In this document: piece after piece, positions 44,894 to 54,394 of the stretch | Numbering within the stretch: the first letter of the stretch is position 1 | How the letters are laid out: every line of letters starts with the position of its first letter | From: Prorocentrum cordatum | Lineage: Eukaryota > Sar > Dinophyceae > Prorocentrales > Prorocentraceae | Direction: 5' to 3' | DNA length: 64,000 nt | NCBI GenBank assembly: GCA_963575745.1 | Contig: CAUYUJ010015497.1 | Location: forward strand, 10,001 to 74,000 | Notes under the pieces: model-generated | Databases searched by the model: none | Seen by the model: only the letters and a program-made list of their open reading frames with translations | What the model was told of the DNA's origin: nothing | Program-made: the position numbers and the translations under genes

Positions 44894-47867
44894 TCTCCTC
44901 CGCCTCTCCTCCACCTCCTCCTCCTCTCAGCTTAGGCAACGGGGGTGTCATCAAGTTATGCCTTGCCAGCGCTTACAAGCAAGCTTCTTGACCCCAGCAA
45001 ACGTAGGAGCAAGAGGTGAAGGATAAGGAGGAGGAGGAGGAGGAGGAGAAGGAGAAGGGGGAGGAAGAGGAAGAGGAGCAGGAGGAGGAGGGAGGGAGAA
45101 GGGATGGCCAGTTGATTCACCGCCGAGAGCTCCAGGGGGGGGGCAAAATTAAAGACTTCTGCAGGTTATGTGTTGTCATTTGTTGTTTGACCTTTTGTCT
45201 CTCCAGTCCTGTGTCATGTCTCCTGTCTACTGTCTGCTAAGGGGCCTCGCCACGTCACCAAACAGCCAACGGGGGGGTGAACCTCAAATCCAGGCTGCTC
45301 CAGGCCACCCCAAGATTCTCATGGTGACGCCACCGCGCGGTCAGAACGGCCCGGAGGCCGCCAAGATTGCCGGCCAAGACGGCCCAAGATGGCCCCAAGA
45401 TGTCCCACGATGGCCCCAAGACGGCCCAAGATGCTCCCAAGACGGCCCAAGAGGCCTCCAAGAGGCCTCCCAAGAGGGCCCCACGAAGCAAACAATAACG
45501 ATGTTCCAAACGTTTTTGAAGGTTTTTGGCCTTCTCGCCGTTGCGGCTTTCCGACGCTCCGAGACGGACCAAGAGGTTCCCAAGATCGCCCCACGACGGC
45601 CCTAGAAGCCCTCATGAATGTCCAAGAGGCCCCCAAGACGGCCCCTATGACGGCCGAAGAGTGTCCCAAGACGGTGCAACAGGCGCCCCAGGCGGCCCAA
45701 AAGGGCCCGAAGACGGTCCCAAGAGAGGCCCAAGAGGAAGTCCACGAACCGAAAAGGGCCCCAGAGGCTCCAAGAGGCCCCCAAGAGGCCCCCAAGAGGC
45801 GAAAAAGGAGACCTCCAAGAGACCCAAAATATTGTGTCCAAGAGGCCCCAAGGAGACCCCCAAGAGGCCCCCAAGAGGCCCCACGGAGACCCCCTAAGAG
45901 GCCCCAAGGAGACCCTGACGCAGCCGCCCGCACAAGCAATAGGGGGCCGGCGGCCAAGGTCGAAGCCCTCAAGATAGAGAAATCGATAAATACATGTGTA
46001 TAGGCACACGTACGTGTATACTGGTATACATACATACACATGTGTACTTACTTACTCACTTGCATACATACATTCATGCATGCATGCATGCATACAGACA
46101 TACATACATACATCTGAGAGAGCGTGATCCATCGCCGCTTTGCTGTTGAAAATTATCCTCTAATCCTCCAGAACCTGGGGGTGCCCCACCCCTCTCCGAC
46201 AATCCCCCCCTGCTCGACCCCCCCCCCTCACCGGGCAAGAACCCCCCTCCCAAACCTCCCCCCCCCGCTTCTGGGCTTCTGGAAGCCCGTAGGGATCACT
46301 ACCGGTTCGAAGCCCCCCCCGTCCGGAAAACCGGGGGGGGTGTCACTACCGGTTCGAATCCCCTCCGCACCCCTTCAGAAAACCAAGGGGGGTCACCACA
46401 GGTTCGACCCCCCCCACAGCCACTCGCCGCCAGCAACCATCTCCCGGGTCCCCACCATGGTCATAACCACCGCCCCCATAACTGTCCCCACCACCACCAT
46501 CGTCCCCACCACTGTCCCACTCTCCTCACTGTTCCCACCACGGTCCCAATCTACTCACTGTTCCCACCACTGTCCCCACTGTCCCCGCCAGTGCCCCCAC
46601 CACTGTCGCCACTGTCCCCTCTGTCCCCACCACGGCCCCCACCACCGTCACCACCACTACCGTCCCCACCACTGTCCCACTGTCCCCAATGTCCGCACCA
46701 CGGTCCCACTTCCCCCACTGTTCCCACTACTGTCCCCACTGTCCCCAACAGTGCCCCCACCACTGTCGCACTGTCCCCACTGTCCCCACCACTGTCCTTA
46801 GCACTGTCCCCACTGCCCCCACCACTGCCCCACTGTCCCCACCGCTGTCCCACTGTGCTGTCTCACTGTCCCCGCTGTTCCCACCACTGTCCCACTGTCC
46901 CCACTGTTCCCCACCACTGCTCCCACTGTCCCCACTCTTCCCACCAGTGCCCCCAGCACTGTCGCACTGTCCCCACTGTCCCCACCACTATCCCCACCAC
47001 CGTCCCCACCACCACCGTCCCCACCACTGTCCCACTGCTCCAATGTCCCCACCACAGTCCCACTGTCCCCACTGTTCCCGCCACTGTCCCCACAGTCCCC
47101 GCCAGTGCCCCCACCACTGTCGCACTGTCCCCACTGTCCCCACCACTGTCCCCACCACTGTCCCACTGTCCCACTGTCCCCGCTGTCCCCACCACTGTCC
47201 CACTGTCCCCAGTGTCCCCGCTGTCTCCACCACTGTCCACTGTGCTGTCCCACTGCTCCCACTGTCCCCAACACTGTCCCACTGTCCCACTGTCCCCACT
47301 GTCCCCGCCACTGTCCACACTGTACCACTGTCCCATTGTCCGACCACCATCCTCACCACTCCACCACTGTCCCCACCACCACTGTCCCCACCAATGTCCC
47401 ACTGTCCCCACCACTGTCCTACTGTTCCCTCACATCGCCCTCACCACTGTCGCACTGTCCCCAGTGTCCCCACCACTGCCCCCACCACGGACCCACTGTC
47501 CACACTGTCCCCACCACTGTCCAACTGTCCCTACTCCCCACCACCATCCCCGTCACCGTCCTAGCCACTGTCCCCACCACAGTCCCCCATCTGGAGTGGG
47601 GCAAGAGGGGGAGTCGTTTGCCAACGCCGATGAGGGGGGGTGGAGGAGAGTTCGAACCGCTAATGATCCCCCCCTTTTCATCATGGACCAGTGGGGGGGG
47701 GGCTCGGAACCCCCAGTGCCCCCCCCCCCAAGGTTTTCGGGGGGGGGACTTGCTTGAAACCCTCAGTGACCCCCCTGTTTTCTGCCAGCAGCGGTCGATC
47801 ACGTTGCTTCATACATATATACAGGTATGCGTGTGTATATATATATATGTATGACTACATATATTTG

Positions 47868-47916
<49 letters not shown>

Positions 47917-50257
47917 ACTAGAACCACGCGCGCGCTACGCGCGCGCTTAGGTTCTAGCTTCGCCCGGGGCAACGGCCAAACAACGGACGAGGAGGTTGAA
48001 GGCTGAATGCACTTCGGTTATTCGTCGGGTTTCGCGGTCGTGGTTCGAAAAGCTTTTGGGCGCTCCTCGCCCCAAGGCAGCCCGAGGCGGCCGAAAACGA
48101 CACCTTTTCCTCGTCCTCCTCTTTCCCCCTGCTCTTCCTCCTCTCCTCCTACTCTTCCTCCTCCCCCCATCGTCCCCTCCTTTCCCCCCTTCCTCCTCCT
48201 CCACCCCCTTCCTCCCCTCCTCATCCTTTCCCTCCTCCTCGTCCTTTTCCTCTTCCTCCTCCTCCGCCTCCTCCTCCTTCTCCTCCTACTTTCCCTCCTC
48301 CTCCTCCTCCTATCCCTCCTCCTCTTCCTCCTCCTCCTCCTCCACACCTCCTCCTCCTCCTCCTCCCCCTCCTCCTCCTCCCCCTCCTCATCATCATCCT
48401 CATCATCATCATCGCCATCACCATCACCATCATCACCTCCATCAGCTTCCTCCGCCTCCTCCTCCNNNNNNNNNNNNNNNNNNNNNNNNNNNNNNNNNNN
48501 NNNNNNNNNNNNNNNNNNNNNNNNNNNNNNNNNNNNNNNNNNNNNNNNNNNNNNNNNNNNNNNNNGAGGCTGATGCAGGCTGAGGCTGAGGCAGGCTGAG
48601 GCTGAGGCCGAGGCTGAAGGCAGACTGAGGCTGAGGCTGAAGCGGGCTGAGGCTGAGGCTGAGGCAGGCTGAGGCAGGCTGAGGCTGAGGCTGAGGCAGG
48701 CTGATGCTGAGGCAGGCTGAGGCTGAGGCTGAGGCTGATGCAGGCTGAGGCTGAGGCAGGCTGAGGCTGAGGCCGAGGCGGACGGCAGACTGAGGCTGAG
48801 GCTGAAGCAGGCTGAGGCTGAGGCAGAGGCAGGCTGAGGCTGAGGGCTGAGGCTGAGCTGAGGCAGGCTGAGGCAGGTGAGGCTGAGGCAGGCTGAGGCT
48901 GAGGCTGAGGCTGAGGCAGGCTCTGGCTGAGGCAGGCTGAGGCTGAGGCCGAGGCTGCAGGCAGACTGAGGCTGAGGCTGAAGCAGGCTGAGGCTGAGGC
49001 TGAGGCAGGCTGAGGCTGAGGCTGAGGCTGAGGCTGAGGCTGAGGCTGTGACTGCGACTGCCGTTGCCACTGCGACTGTCATCGCGAATGCGACTACGAC
49101 TGCGAGAACAGCAGAATTCTACAACTGGATTCTCATCCGAATCTTAAGGGGAATGCTTCCATATATGCTCCTACACATCGATGTTAGGTTGCTTTGCCGG
49201 GATAATTTGAAATACGTGAGAGGAAGTGGCACGACTCAGGAGGGCTTGGGGGAGGGGTATATATATATATATATATATATATGTGTATATATATGTATGT
49301 ATGTATGCATATATATATATGTGTATATATATTGTATATATATATATATATATTTATATATGTGTGTGTGCGTATGTATATATATATATAGAGAGAGAAG
49401 CCCATACGTAAGACATGTAGGATTGTGTACACAGGAGAAGGACCATCTATAGAAACGTAGTACGTCGTCCAAGGCGCCTCGGAAGGCGCCTCGGAAAGCG
49501 CAGAATACTCCTCCAAGGAGCGGAATCATGTTCCCGGACCGCCTTCCGGGAACATGATGGGGACGACCTCCTGAGGGCCTCTTGGGGGCCTCTCGGAGGC
49601 CTGTTGGGCTCTCCTGGAGGCGTCTTGGGGCGCGTTCAGGACAATTTTTGGGCCTCTTAGGGGGCCTCTGGGGGCCTCCGGGGAGGCTCTTGGGGGCCTC
49701 TTCGGGGCCTCTTGGGGCCTGGCGGGGCCCTCTTGGGGACCGCTGGGCTCGTTTAGGCAGTCTTGAAGCCCTGTCGGGGCTCTCCTGGAACCGTCTTGGG
49801 CGGCTCCTGGGCCATCTTGGGGCTCTCCTGGGCCGTCTTGGGACGATTTGGGGGGTCTCTTGGGCCGTCTTGGGGCGGTCTTGGGGGCTTCTTCGGCCGT
49901 CTTGGAGCGGTTTTGGGAGACTTTTGGACGGTCTTGGAGCGTCGGAACCCCGAAAAAGCGAGAAAGCCAAAAACCTCGAAAAAAACGATACAAATCAACG
50001 ATTTTGGCTTGTCGGGGCTCTCTTGGGAGGCCTCTTGGGATGCCTTCGGGGCCTCATGGAGCTCTCTTGGAACGTCTTCGGGCCTTCCTGGCCATTCCTG
50101 AGGCTATGTATGCGCGTCTTGGAGCGCTCGCGGGCCGTCTTGGGCGGTCTCGAACTGTTCCTGGCGGTCCCAGGGGCCCTCCTGGACGCTTCGGACGCTC
50201 CCGGGGGCGCCCTGCACACCCCATGGAGATGACATGCACCGCCCCGGGGCCCTACTC

Positions 50258-50310
<53 letters not shown>

Positions 50311-53300
50311 AAACGCGCGTTCCGCGCGCGATCGAGTTCTACATACTTCCCAAGGGGCCAAACGAATAGCGCGCAAGAGGGGCCGTGCCGAGATGGTTGG
50401 GGTGGTTTGGTGAGTGGTGACATGTGACGCCTCCAGAAGATCATGAAACACATTGGGGAGTCCCCAAGTGGACTTGGACCTGGGTGCGCCGGTCGCCTCT
50501 TGTGACCGCCCTGGGGCCACCTCGCAGCGCTGGGGGCCTCCTGGGGGAGCCCAGGGGCCTCTGGAGACCATCTTGGGGACCCCTTGGGCTGCTCCCGAGG
50601 CCTTCGTCGGCTCTCGTGGTGCTCTGTCGGGGCAGTCTTGGGCCACATCCTGTGGCGATACTGGGGCTCTCTCGTGGGCCTCTTGGGGCTCTGGGGCCAT
50701 CTTGGAGCCACGTTTACTCATTTTCTATAGAAAATCAACCCTGAAGTCGTTAATTGATTTGGCCCCTTGGAGGTCCTCTGTGAGCACTCGGGCGGCCTCT
50801 TGGAGCCGTGTTGGGGCTCCTTTGTAGCGCCAGGAGCCTCCTGGAGGGGCCTGGGAGCCTTTTGGGAAGGGGCCCTCTTGGGTCTTCGGTATAGGCTCTG
50901 GGAGCCTTCTGGCCCGGGGGGCCCCAAGGCTCCGGGGAGGCTCCACAAGGGCTCTCAACTTCGCGCTTCGCGCTGCGCGACGCGCGAAGTGCGAATAACG
51001 TCGTGCTCTCGCGCCGCCTCCCAAGGGAGAAGAGGAGGATGAGGAGGAATCGGAGCCGAACCGCGAAGCGCGAATAACTTCGCGCCCTCGAGGGCGCCCT
51101 TGCTCCAGGGAGGCGGAGGGGAGGGGGGGCCTTCTGAGGCACCCTGGGGGGCCTGGTGTGCTCCAGACCCGGCTCCCCGGGCCGGGGTTCCGGGGTCAAG
51201 GGAGAGCGCCTCACGTGTCACAATACTGCTTCGTCCCCGGACCCCCGACGTCATGATTTTTTCATAACGCCGACCCCGCAGTGCCGCGACCCGTGCCCCG
51301 GGACCGGCTCTGCATCCCCCGTCGTCTTGGACGGCCCCGGGGCCCGGCAGGGGCCCCGCGGGAGGCCGAAGCCGGCGGACACCCCCCGCCGTGATTTTGC
51401 CCACCTCGCGACGGGGTTAAAACAGGGCTAGGATCGGGATCAATCGCTCCAGAGCGTTCCGAACGCTCTCAGAGCGTTCCGGAACGCTCTGGAGCGGCCG
51501 CGGCGCCCAATCCATCCTCCAAACCCGCCGACTCTCAGAGACTTCGAGTTGTCCCGATCCGATTTTGTCCCGATCTTCGCGTCGTTTTAGGGGTCCAGGG
51601 AGCGTCTGCCCCGCTCGCCATGTCGGCCCACTGCTTGCACGACTGGTTCCCGTCGGCCCAGTCCGTGAGCGTGATGCACTCGTTCTTCACGGGTGCCGCC
51701 TCTCGGCCCCAGCGCTCCATGCGGGCGCGGAGCGGGTAGTACCAGGCCTCCTCCTCGGAGCACCGCTGGAACCGACCCCCCTCTGAGGCGAAGCCAGGGC
51801 GAGGTTAAAATCCGACGTCCTCCTCCTCCTGCTCCTCCTCCTGCTCCTCCTCCTTGTCCTCCTCCTCCTCCTCCTCCTCCTCCTCCTCCTCCTCCGCTTC
51901 CTCCCCCCAGTCCTAGCCCTTTCGATGAGGGTCGGCGGCACCGGCCGTCAGGCCTCTCCAATCGGACGAGGGTACAGTCGACCCGTAACATAAGGAGGCG
52001 CGAGAAGGATGCAAGGGCCGTGGATCCCCATTTCGAGGCTGTTCGGGCGGGGCGCGGCCAGCGAGAGTGGCCAAGGACGGGTTGACTGCGTCTAAGACGG
52101 AGCCAGGGCGAAGGTGACACCGGACCAGGCTAAAAATCGAATCTCTGAGCTTCCCAGAGCGCCCCGTGGAGCGGACTTCTCCTCGCATCCCCGTCCGAGG
52201 ATCGTCGATCGAATCGGATCGGGCCGGCCAGACTCGACATCGAAATGGACCCCGCAGGGACGAGAGGCGGCGCCGAGAGGTCCGGGCCATGGGCCCCACT
52301 GGCCGATTTATCCCCCCAAATGGGGAGATGGGCTTTTTCCTCCGGGTCTCGAGGGGCATACCCCCAACTGGGGTGGTGGGGTGGTGGGGGTCTTCCTCCT
52401 CCTCCTCCTCATCCTCCTCATCCTCGTCCTCCGCCTCCGCCTCCGCGTCTGGACGAGGATGGAGATGGGGATAACGGGTCGGTTAAACGATACTGATCCT
52501 CCGAGCACTCGCAGCGGAACTTCTCCCTCGCCTGGTCTTCGTGCTGGATGAAGAGCTCGGCGTCGCCGCGGCGCATGGCCCACCAAGTCTCGGCCCGCGG
52601 CCAAGGCTTGTAGACGTAGTCGTCCGCACACATGCGGGTCACGGGGTCGTCCTCCAGCGCCTGGTAGATGTAGCGCATCGGCTTCACGGGGATGGTGTCT
52701 GCAGAGAGCGTGATGAAGTGTGTGACGTTTGGATCCTGGAACGCCTCCTTGAAGACGAGGAACTCCGCGTCCCACATCATGCACCAGTTCGACCAAGACC
52801 AGCCTTTCGACATGTATTTGCGGAACTCCTTCTGGTGGAATTCGCTGGCATTGTAGACCCCGAACGGTCGGAATATGCCATATGCGTGGATATGGAGCTT
52901 GAAATCCAGGCCGTTCTCGCGCGCGTCATGCATCCACTGCTTCCAGAGCTTCGGGTTCTCGACCCTCTTGTTGACGAACATCAGGAAGGCCACCTTGACG
53001 GTCTTGTTGACTTCCTCGATGGGCTTTGGCGGCTGCTGCACGAACTCCGAAGCCTTCAGGTTCCCCATCTTCCTCGTGTCTGTTTTTTTTGCTGTTGAAC
53101 TGTGCTGAGTTATGTCCTATGAACTCGCGTGCACAGGAAGCCCGAGGAAAGGGGCGCGCGGAGGCCCCCACAAGATGGCCGGCAGGAGGCCCAACGGCAA
53201 CCTTTTTCGGCAGAAATGAATCACAAGGCGCCACGGCACCCCTCGTCCTGGTGGTCATGTTCCACTTGGAGCGCGAGGGATCGGCGAGGCAGTTCTCCGA

Positions 53301-53729
53301 GACCTCCCTGGCGCCGCTGTCATCCGCCACTGTGCCGCTGGGCACGGAGTGGGCGTGTCCTGAGGTCCAGGGCCCACTCGTCTCAGCCTCAGTCCCCGCC
53401 CCCCACCCCCCGAGGAGTCTCTGAGGGGCCCAGACCTCTCGCTCTCAAACCTCTTGGGCTTGGCGCGCCTTCTCGCGCGACTTCTTCGGGCCCAAAGGGG
53501 GGGGGCCATAACCCGGGCCCGGCGGCGGGATGGGCCGCGGGCGTCTTCGATAATCGATGCTCAGGACCTCCCCGTCGCTCTCTTCCCGCGCCCGGGCGGC
53601 CGCGTCGAGGGCCTGCAGCCCCTCCACGTGCAGCGCGGCCGCCCGCCGCGGGGCACCGAGGCTCACGGCGCAGAGCAGCGCCACGAGCATGGGGCGCTGT
53701 GGTGGAGATCGTAAGCTGTCCTGTGCCAT
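41813..53729 (-). CDS. GT14-family glycosyltransferase (core-2/I-branching or DUF266-like), five exons
   Basis: Proposed exons on the minus strand are 53729-53513, 53359-53240, 53079-52516, 51782-51610 and 42168-41813. Their phases join without a break into about 476 residues, a usual size for this family. The product should be a Golgi-type type II membrane enzyme adding a sugar, typically N-acetylglucosamine in animal relatives; the real donor and acceptor are unknown. The N-terminus has a hydrophobic anchor or signal ([13 protein letters not shown]). The catalytic Branch domain starts [13 protein letters not shown] and continues with [72 protein letters not shown] and [17 protein letters not shown] then WFMRK. 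These follow the family order: start strand, L-S-x-x-x-I-P, the substrate-loop W, the acidic-Y-P block, D-W, H-P, and the final R-K. An acidic proline-rich tail follows. The exon 3/4 junction is the least certain, since both sides encode a CSE motif. The end of the protein depends on the T5 element at 41645-41807. Confidence 0.75.
42420..42565. repeat. (AC)n microsatellite
   Basis: ACACAC with AACAC and CCAC interruptions, within intron 4. Confidence 0.95.
42840..43140 (+). repeat. CCAAGANGGCC dispersed element, locus 7
   Basis: Ends in CCTCTGACCCACCACCCACG then CACGGTGGCGGGATAGG, the terminal module shared with loci 1, 4 and 5. Confidence 0.85.
43255..43555. repeat. TA / CATA / TGTA-rich tract
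   Basis: AT-rich DNA with ATATATATATA and ACATACATATAC runs; no gene. Confidence 0.85.
43725..43830 (+). repeat. CCAAGANGGCC dispersed element, locus 8 (fragment)
   Basis: GTCCAAGAGGCCTGCAAGAC and GCCCAAGAGCGCTCCAAGAC, running straight into the (TCC)n tract. Confidence 0.75.
43830..44520. repeat. (TCC)n microsatellite
   Basis: About 690 bp of TCC triplets with CTT and CTG variants. Confidence 0.97.
44520..44893. repeat. (ATC)n / (CATCAG)n microsatellite
   Basis: CAT triplets with a strong CATCAG hexamer component. Directly abuts the (TCC)n tract. Confidence 0.97.
45010..45110. repeat. (GGA)n purine tract
   Basis: GAGGAGGAGGAGAAGG-type triplets. Confidence 0.9.
45310..45920 (+). repeat. 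CCAAGANGGCC dispersed element, locus 9
   Basis: Complete arrangement with a core at about 45483-45580: AACAATAACGATGTTCC, TTTTTGAAGGTTTTTGGCC, then GGCTTTCCGACGCTCCGAGA. Arrays of CCCAAGAGGCCCCCAAGAGG follow. Confidence 0.88.
46140..46440. repeat. G-run / C-run block with GGTTCGAA links
   Basis: Runs of seven or more C or G alternate with ACTACCGGTTCGAA-type linkers. Similar blocks lie at 47590-47800, 54080-54300, 56095-56365 and 62500-62680. Confidence 0.75.
46440..47590 (+). repeat. Degenerate CACTGTCCCC array, about 1.15 kb
   Basis: Units of 8-12 bp such as CCACCACTGTCCCCACTGTC. The minus strand reads GGGGACAGTGG, a G-run-rich pattern. No coding function. Confidence 0.93.
47815..47956. 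repeat. (TA)n / (CATATA)n tract ending in a hairpin
   Basis: ATACATATACATATAC repeats run to 47915. Then comes CTAGAACCACGCGCGCGC facing GCGCGCGCTTAGGTTCTAG (47918-47956), a strong stem. Confidence 0.85.
48110..48465. repeat. (TCC)n then (ATC)n microsatellite up to the gap
   Basis: TCC-rich DNA turning to CATCAT before the run of N. Confidence 0.93.
48466..48565. other. Assembly gap, 100 N
   Basis: Exactly 100 N, the usual placeholder for a scaffold gap of unknown length, lying between two simple repeats. Confidence 0.98.
48566..49060. repeat. (GAGGCT)n hexamer array
   Basis: GAGGCTGAGGCTGAGGCAGG units with occasional GATGCAGGCT. Ends in GACTGCGACTGCCGTTGCC. Confidence 0.96.
49258..49393. 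repeat. (TA)n microsatellite
   Basis: TATATA runs with GTATGTATG interruptions and a GAGAGAGA end. Confidence 0.95.
49519..49558. repeat. CATGTTCCCGG hairpin
   Basis: ATCATGTTCCCGGACCGCC faces TTCCGGGAACATGAT, giving a 13-bp stem at the head of the inverted CCAAGANGGCC locus. Confidence 0.75.
49540..50220 (-). repeat. CCAAGANGGCC dispersed element, locus 10 (inverted)
   Basis: Read on the minus strand it has the full arrangement: repeat units, a core (about 50035-49918) with TCGTTGATTTGTATCG, TTTTTGGCTTTCTCGC and GGGGTTCCGACGCTCC, then more units. Confidence 0.88.
50258..50310. repeat. (TA)n(CA)n microsatellite
   Basis: About 21 TA dinucleotides followed by CACACACA. Confidence 0.95.
50396..50420. 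mobile_element. Lone arm of T5 element
   Basis: GTTGGGGTGGTTTGGTGAGT then GGTGA matches the T5 right arm. No opposing arm is found nearby. Confidence 0.6.
50470..50960 (-). repeat. CCAAGANGGCC dispersed element, locus 11 (inverted)
   Basis: Units such as TCTTGGGGACCCCTTGGGCT and TCGTGGGCCTCTTGGGGC. A non-periodic stretch with ATAGAAAATCAACCCTGAAG lies at about 50726-50755. Confidence 0.78.
51180..51540. other. GC-rich block with nested GAGCGTTCCGGAACGCTC palindromes
   Basis: CCCCCGACGTCATGATTTTT then TCATAACGCCGACCCC (about 51239-51275) is related to CCCCCGACGTCGTGACTTTT then CCACAACGGCGACACCC at 59588-59625. At 51449-51500 GAGCGTTCCGAACGCTC and GAGCGTTCCGGAACGCTC form stacked hairpins. Confidence 0.55.
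51610..51782 (-). CDS. Exon 4 of the GT14 gene
   Basis: Fifty-seven residues including [40 protein letters not shown] and [11 protein letters not shown]. They match the acidic-Y-P and D-W blocks of the family. The acceptor is CCTCAG. The donor is GC (GGG followed by GCAGAC), with no usable GT nearby. Confidence 0.72.
51815..51903. repeat. (TCC)n microsatellite in intron 3 of the GT14 gene
   Basis: TCCTCCTGC and TCCTCC triplets between exons 3 and 4. Intron 3 (51783-52515) also carries a short (TCC)n at 52396-52435. Confidence 0.93.
52500..53079 (-). CDS. Exon 3 of the GT14 gene, main catalytic part
   Basis: The strongest coding segment of the window, about 190 residues. It opens after an AACAG acceptor. 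An internal ATG at 53068 could serve as a start if the upstream exons are wrong. It contains [60 protein letters not shown] and [23 protein letters not shown] donor at 52515 keeps phase with exon 4. GT choices nearer 52500 do not match the exon 4 acceptor. Confidence 0.85.
53240..53359 (-). CDS. Exon 2 of the GT14 gene (stem region, proposed)
   Basis: Forty residues including [20 protein letters not shown] and [11 protein letters not shown]. They are bounded by a CCTCAG acceptor and a GTGCCG donor whose phases fit exons 1 and 3. One N-x-T sequon (NMT) is present. This fits a lumenal stem; the assignment rests on phase and composition only. Confidence 0.55.
53513..53729 (-). CDS. Exon 1 of the GT14 gene (signal-anchor, proposed)
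   Basis: It starts at ATG 53727-53729 ([20 protein letters not shown]). A hydrophobic stretch [11 protein letters not shown] follows, then an alanine-rich region and a proline-rich end ([13 protein letters not shown]). The donor GTTATG at 53512 is in the phase required by exon 2. A second in-frame ATG (MLVALL) lies 13 codons in. The anchor is what a Golgi GT14 enzyme needs. Confidence 0.55.
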
Positions 53730-53750
53730 GTGGGGAGGAGGAAGAAGAAC

Positions 53751-53919
53751 GGCACAAACATACGCTTTTGGCGCTCCGCGCGAATGCCTTGGATCCGCGC
53801 TGGGCCACCCCCCAGCGACGCATCCAGCGCCGTCCCTGGCGCGCTCCGCGCGCCAGGGAAGGGGGTTGAGCGCGGATCCAAGAAATCCGCGCGGAGCACC
53901 AAACGTTTATGTTTGTGCC
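53751..53919. mobile_element. TIR element T6 with about 50-bp arms, upstream of the GT14 start
   Basis: The left arm GGCACAAACATACGCTTTTG then GCGCTCCGCGCGAATGCCTT pairs with the right arm, inverted as GGCACAAACATAAACGTTTG then GTGCTCCGCGCGGATTTCTT. Both continue GGATCCGCGCT. It is 169 bp, has no coding capacity, and lies 22 bp upstream of the proposed ATG on the minus strand, in the 5' UTR or promoter. Confidence 0.9.
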
Positions 53920-54002
53920 GAATTTTCCTTCTTCAAATATGAAAGGCTCGCGCTGAAGCCTGCAGTAGTCGCGGGCGCTCCCCTGCTGCAGCTGCCGCTG
54001 CC

Positions 54003-54009
54003 GCTCTGC

Positions 54010-54049
<40 letters not shown>

Positions 54050-54052
54050 TGC
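54003..54052. repeat. (GCT)n microsatellite
   Basis: About 13 CTG/GCT triplets. Confidence 0.95.
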
Positions 54053-54079
54053 TTGTCCCTACTCGAATATAGGAGGGCG

Positions 54080-54300
54080 CGCCGCTGGATGGCCCCAAAG
54101 AGGGGGGGGGGGAACCCCCCCCCCTTCCCCCGATACGTCGTCGGGGAATCTCACCCCCCTCCCCCCCTTTCCCGGTCCGTCGTCGGGGACCCCCCCCTTC
54201 CCCCAATTCCCAACCCGTCGTCGGGGAACCCCCATCCCCCCATGTGGCCTCCAAATTCGACCCCCCCTCTTTCCCCCCCCCCCCTTTCGCCACGGCGCCC
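54080..54300. repeat. C-run block with CGTCGTCGGGGA links
   Basis: Long C runs are joined by TACGTCGTCGGGGAATCTCA-type linkers. Same style as 46140-46440. Confidence 0.75.
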
Positions 54301-54394
54301 CCTGGCTCGGGAACCCGACCCATACCACCACTATGGCTACCACCCCGACCACCCGTATCCCCAACCCCAACCCCAAACCCTACCCCTAGCCCAA

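Larger units (their letters stand above)
42169..51609 (-). other. Giant GC-AG intron 4 of the GT14 gene
   Basis: About 9.4 kb between exon 4 and exon 5, GC at 51609-51608 and AG at 42170-42169, joining in phase 0. It holds microsatellites, four CCAAGANGGCC loci, a 1.1-kb CACTGTCCC array, a hexamer array, and a 100-N gap, so the true length is unknown. No other coding segment was recognised inside it. Confidence 0.65.

Noticed and set aside
43474-44991. A 505-codon frame on the plus strand
   Set aside because: It runs through (TCC)n and (ATC)n tracts. Its N-terminal part is a TA-rich tract plus a CCAAGANGGCC fragment.
46440-47590. A possible quadruplex-rich promoter region
   Set aside because: It is a uniform CACTGTCCCC array inside intron 4 with no adjacent transcript start.
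52308-52796. Alternative frames opposite exon 3 of the glycosyltransferase
   Set aside because: They are shadows of the real exon. Only the minus-strand frame at 53079-52516 contains conserved family blocks.
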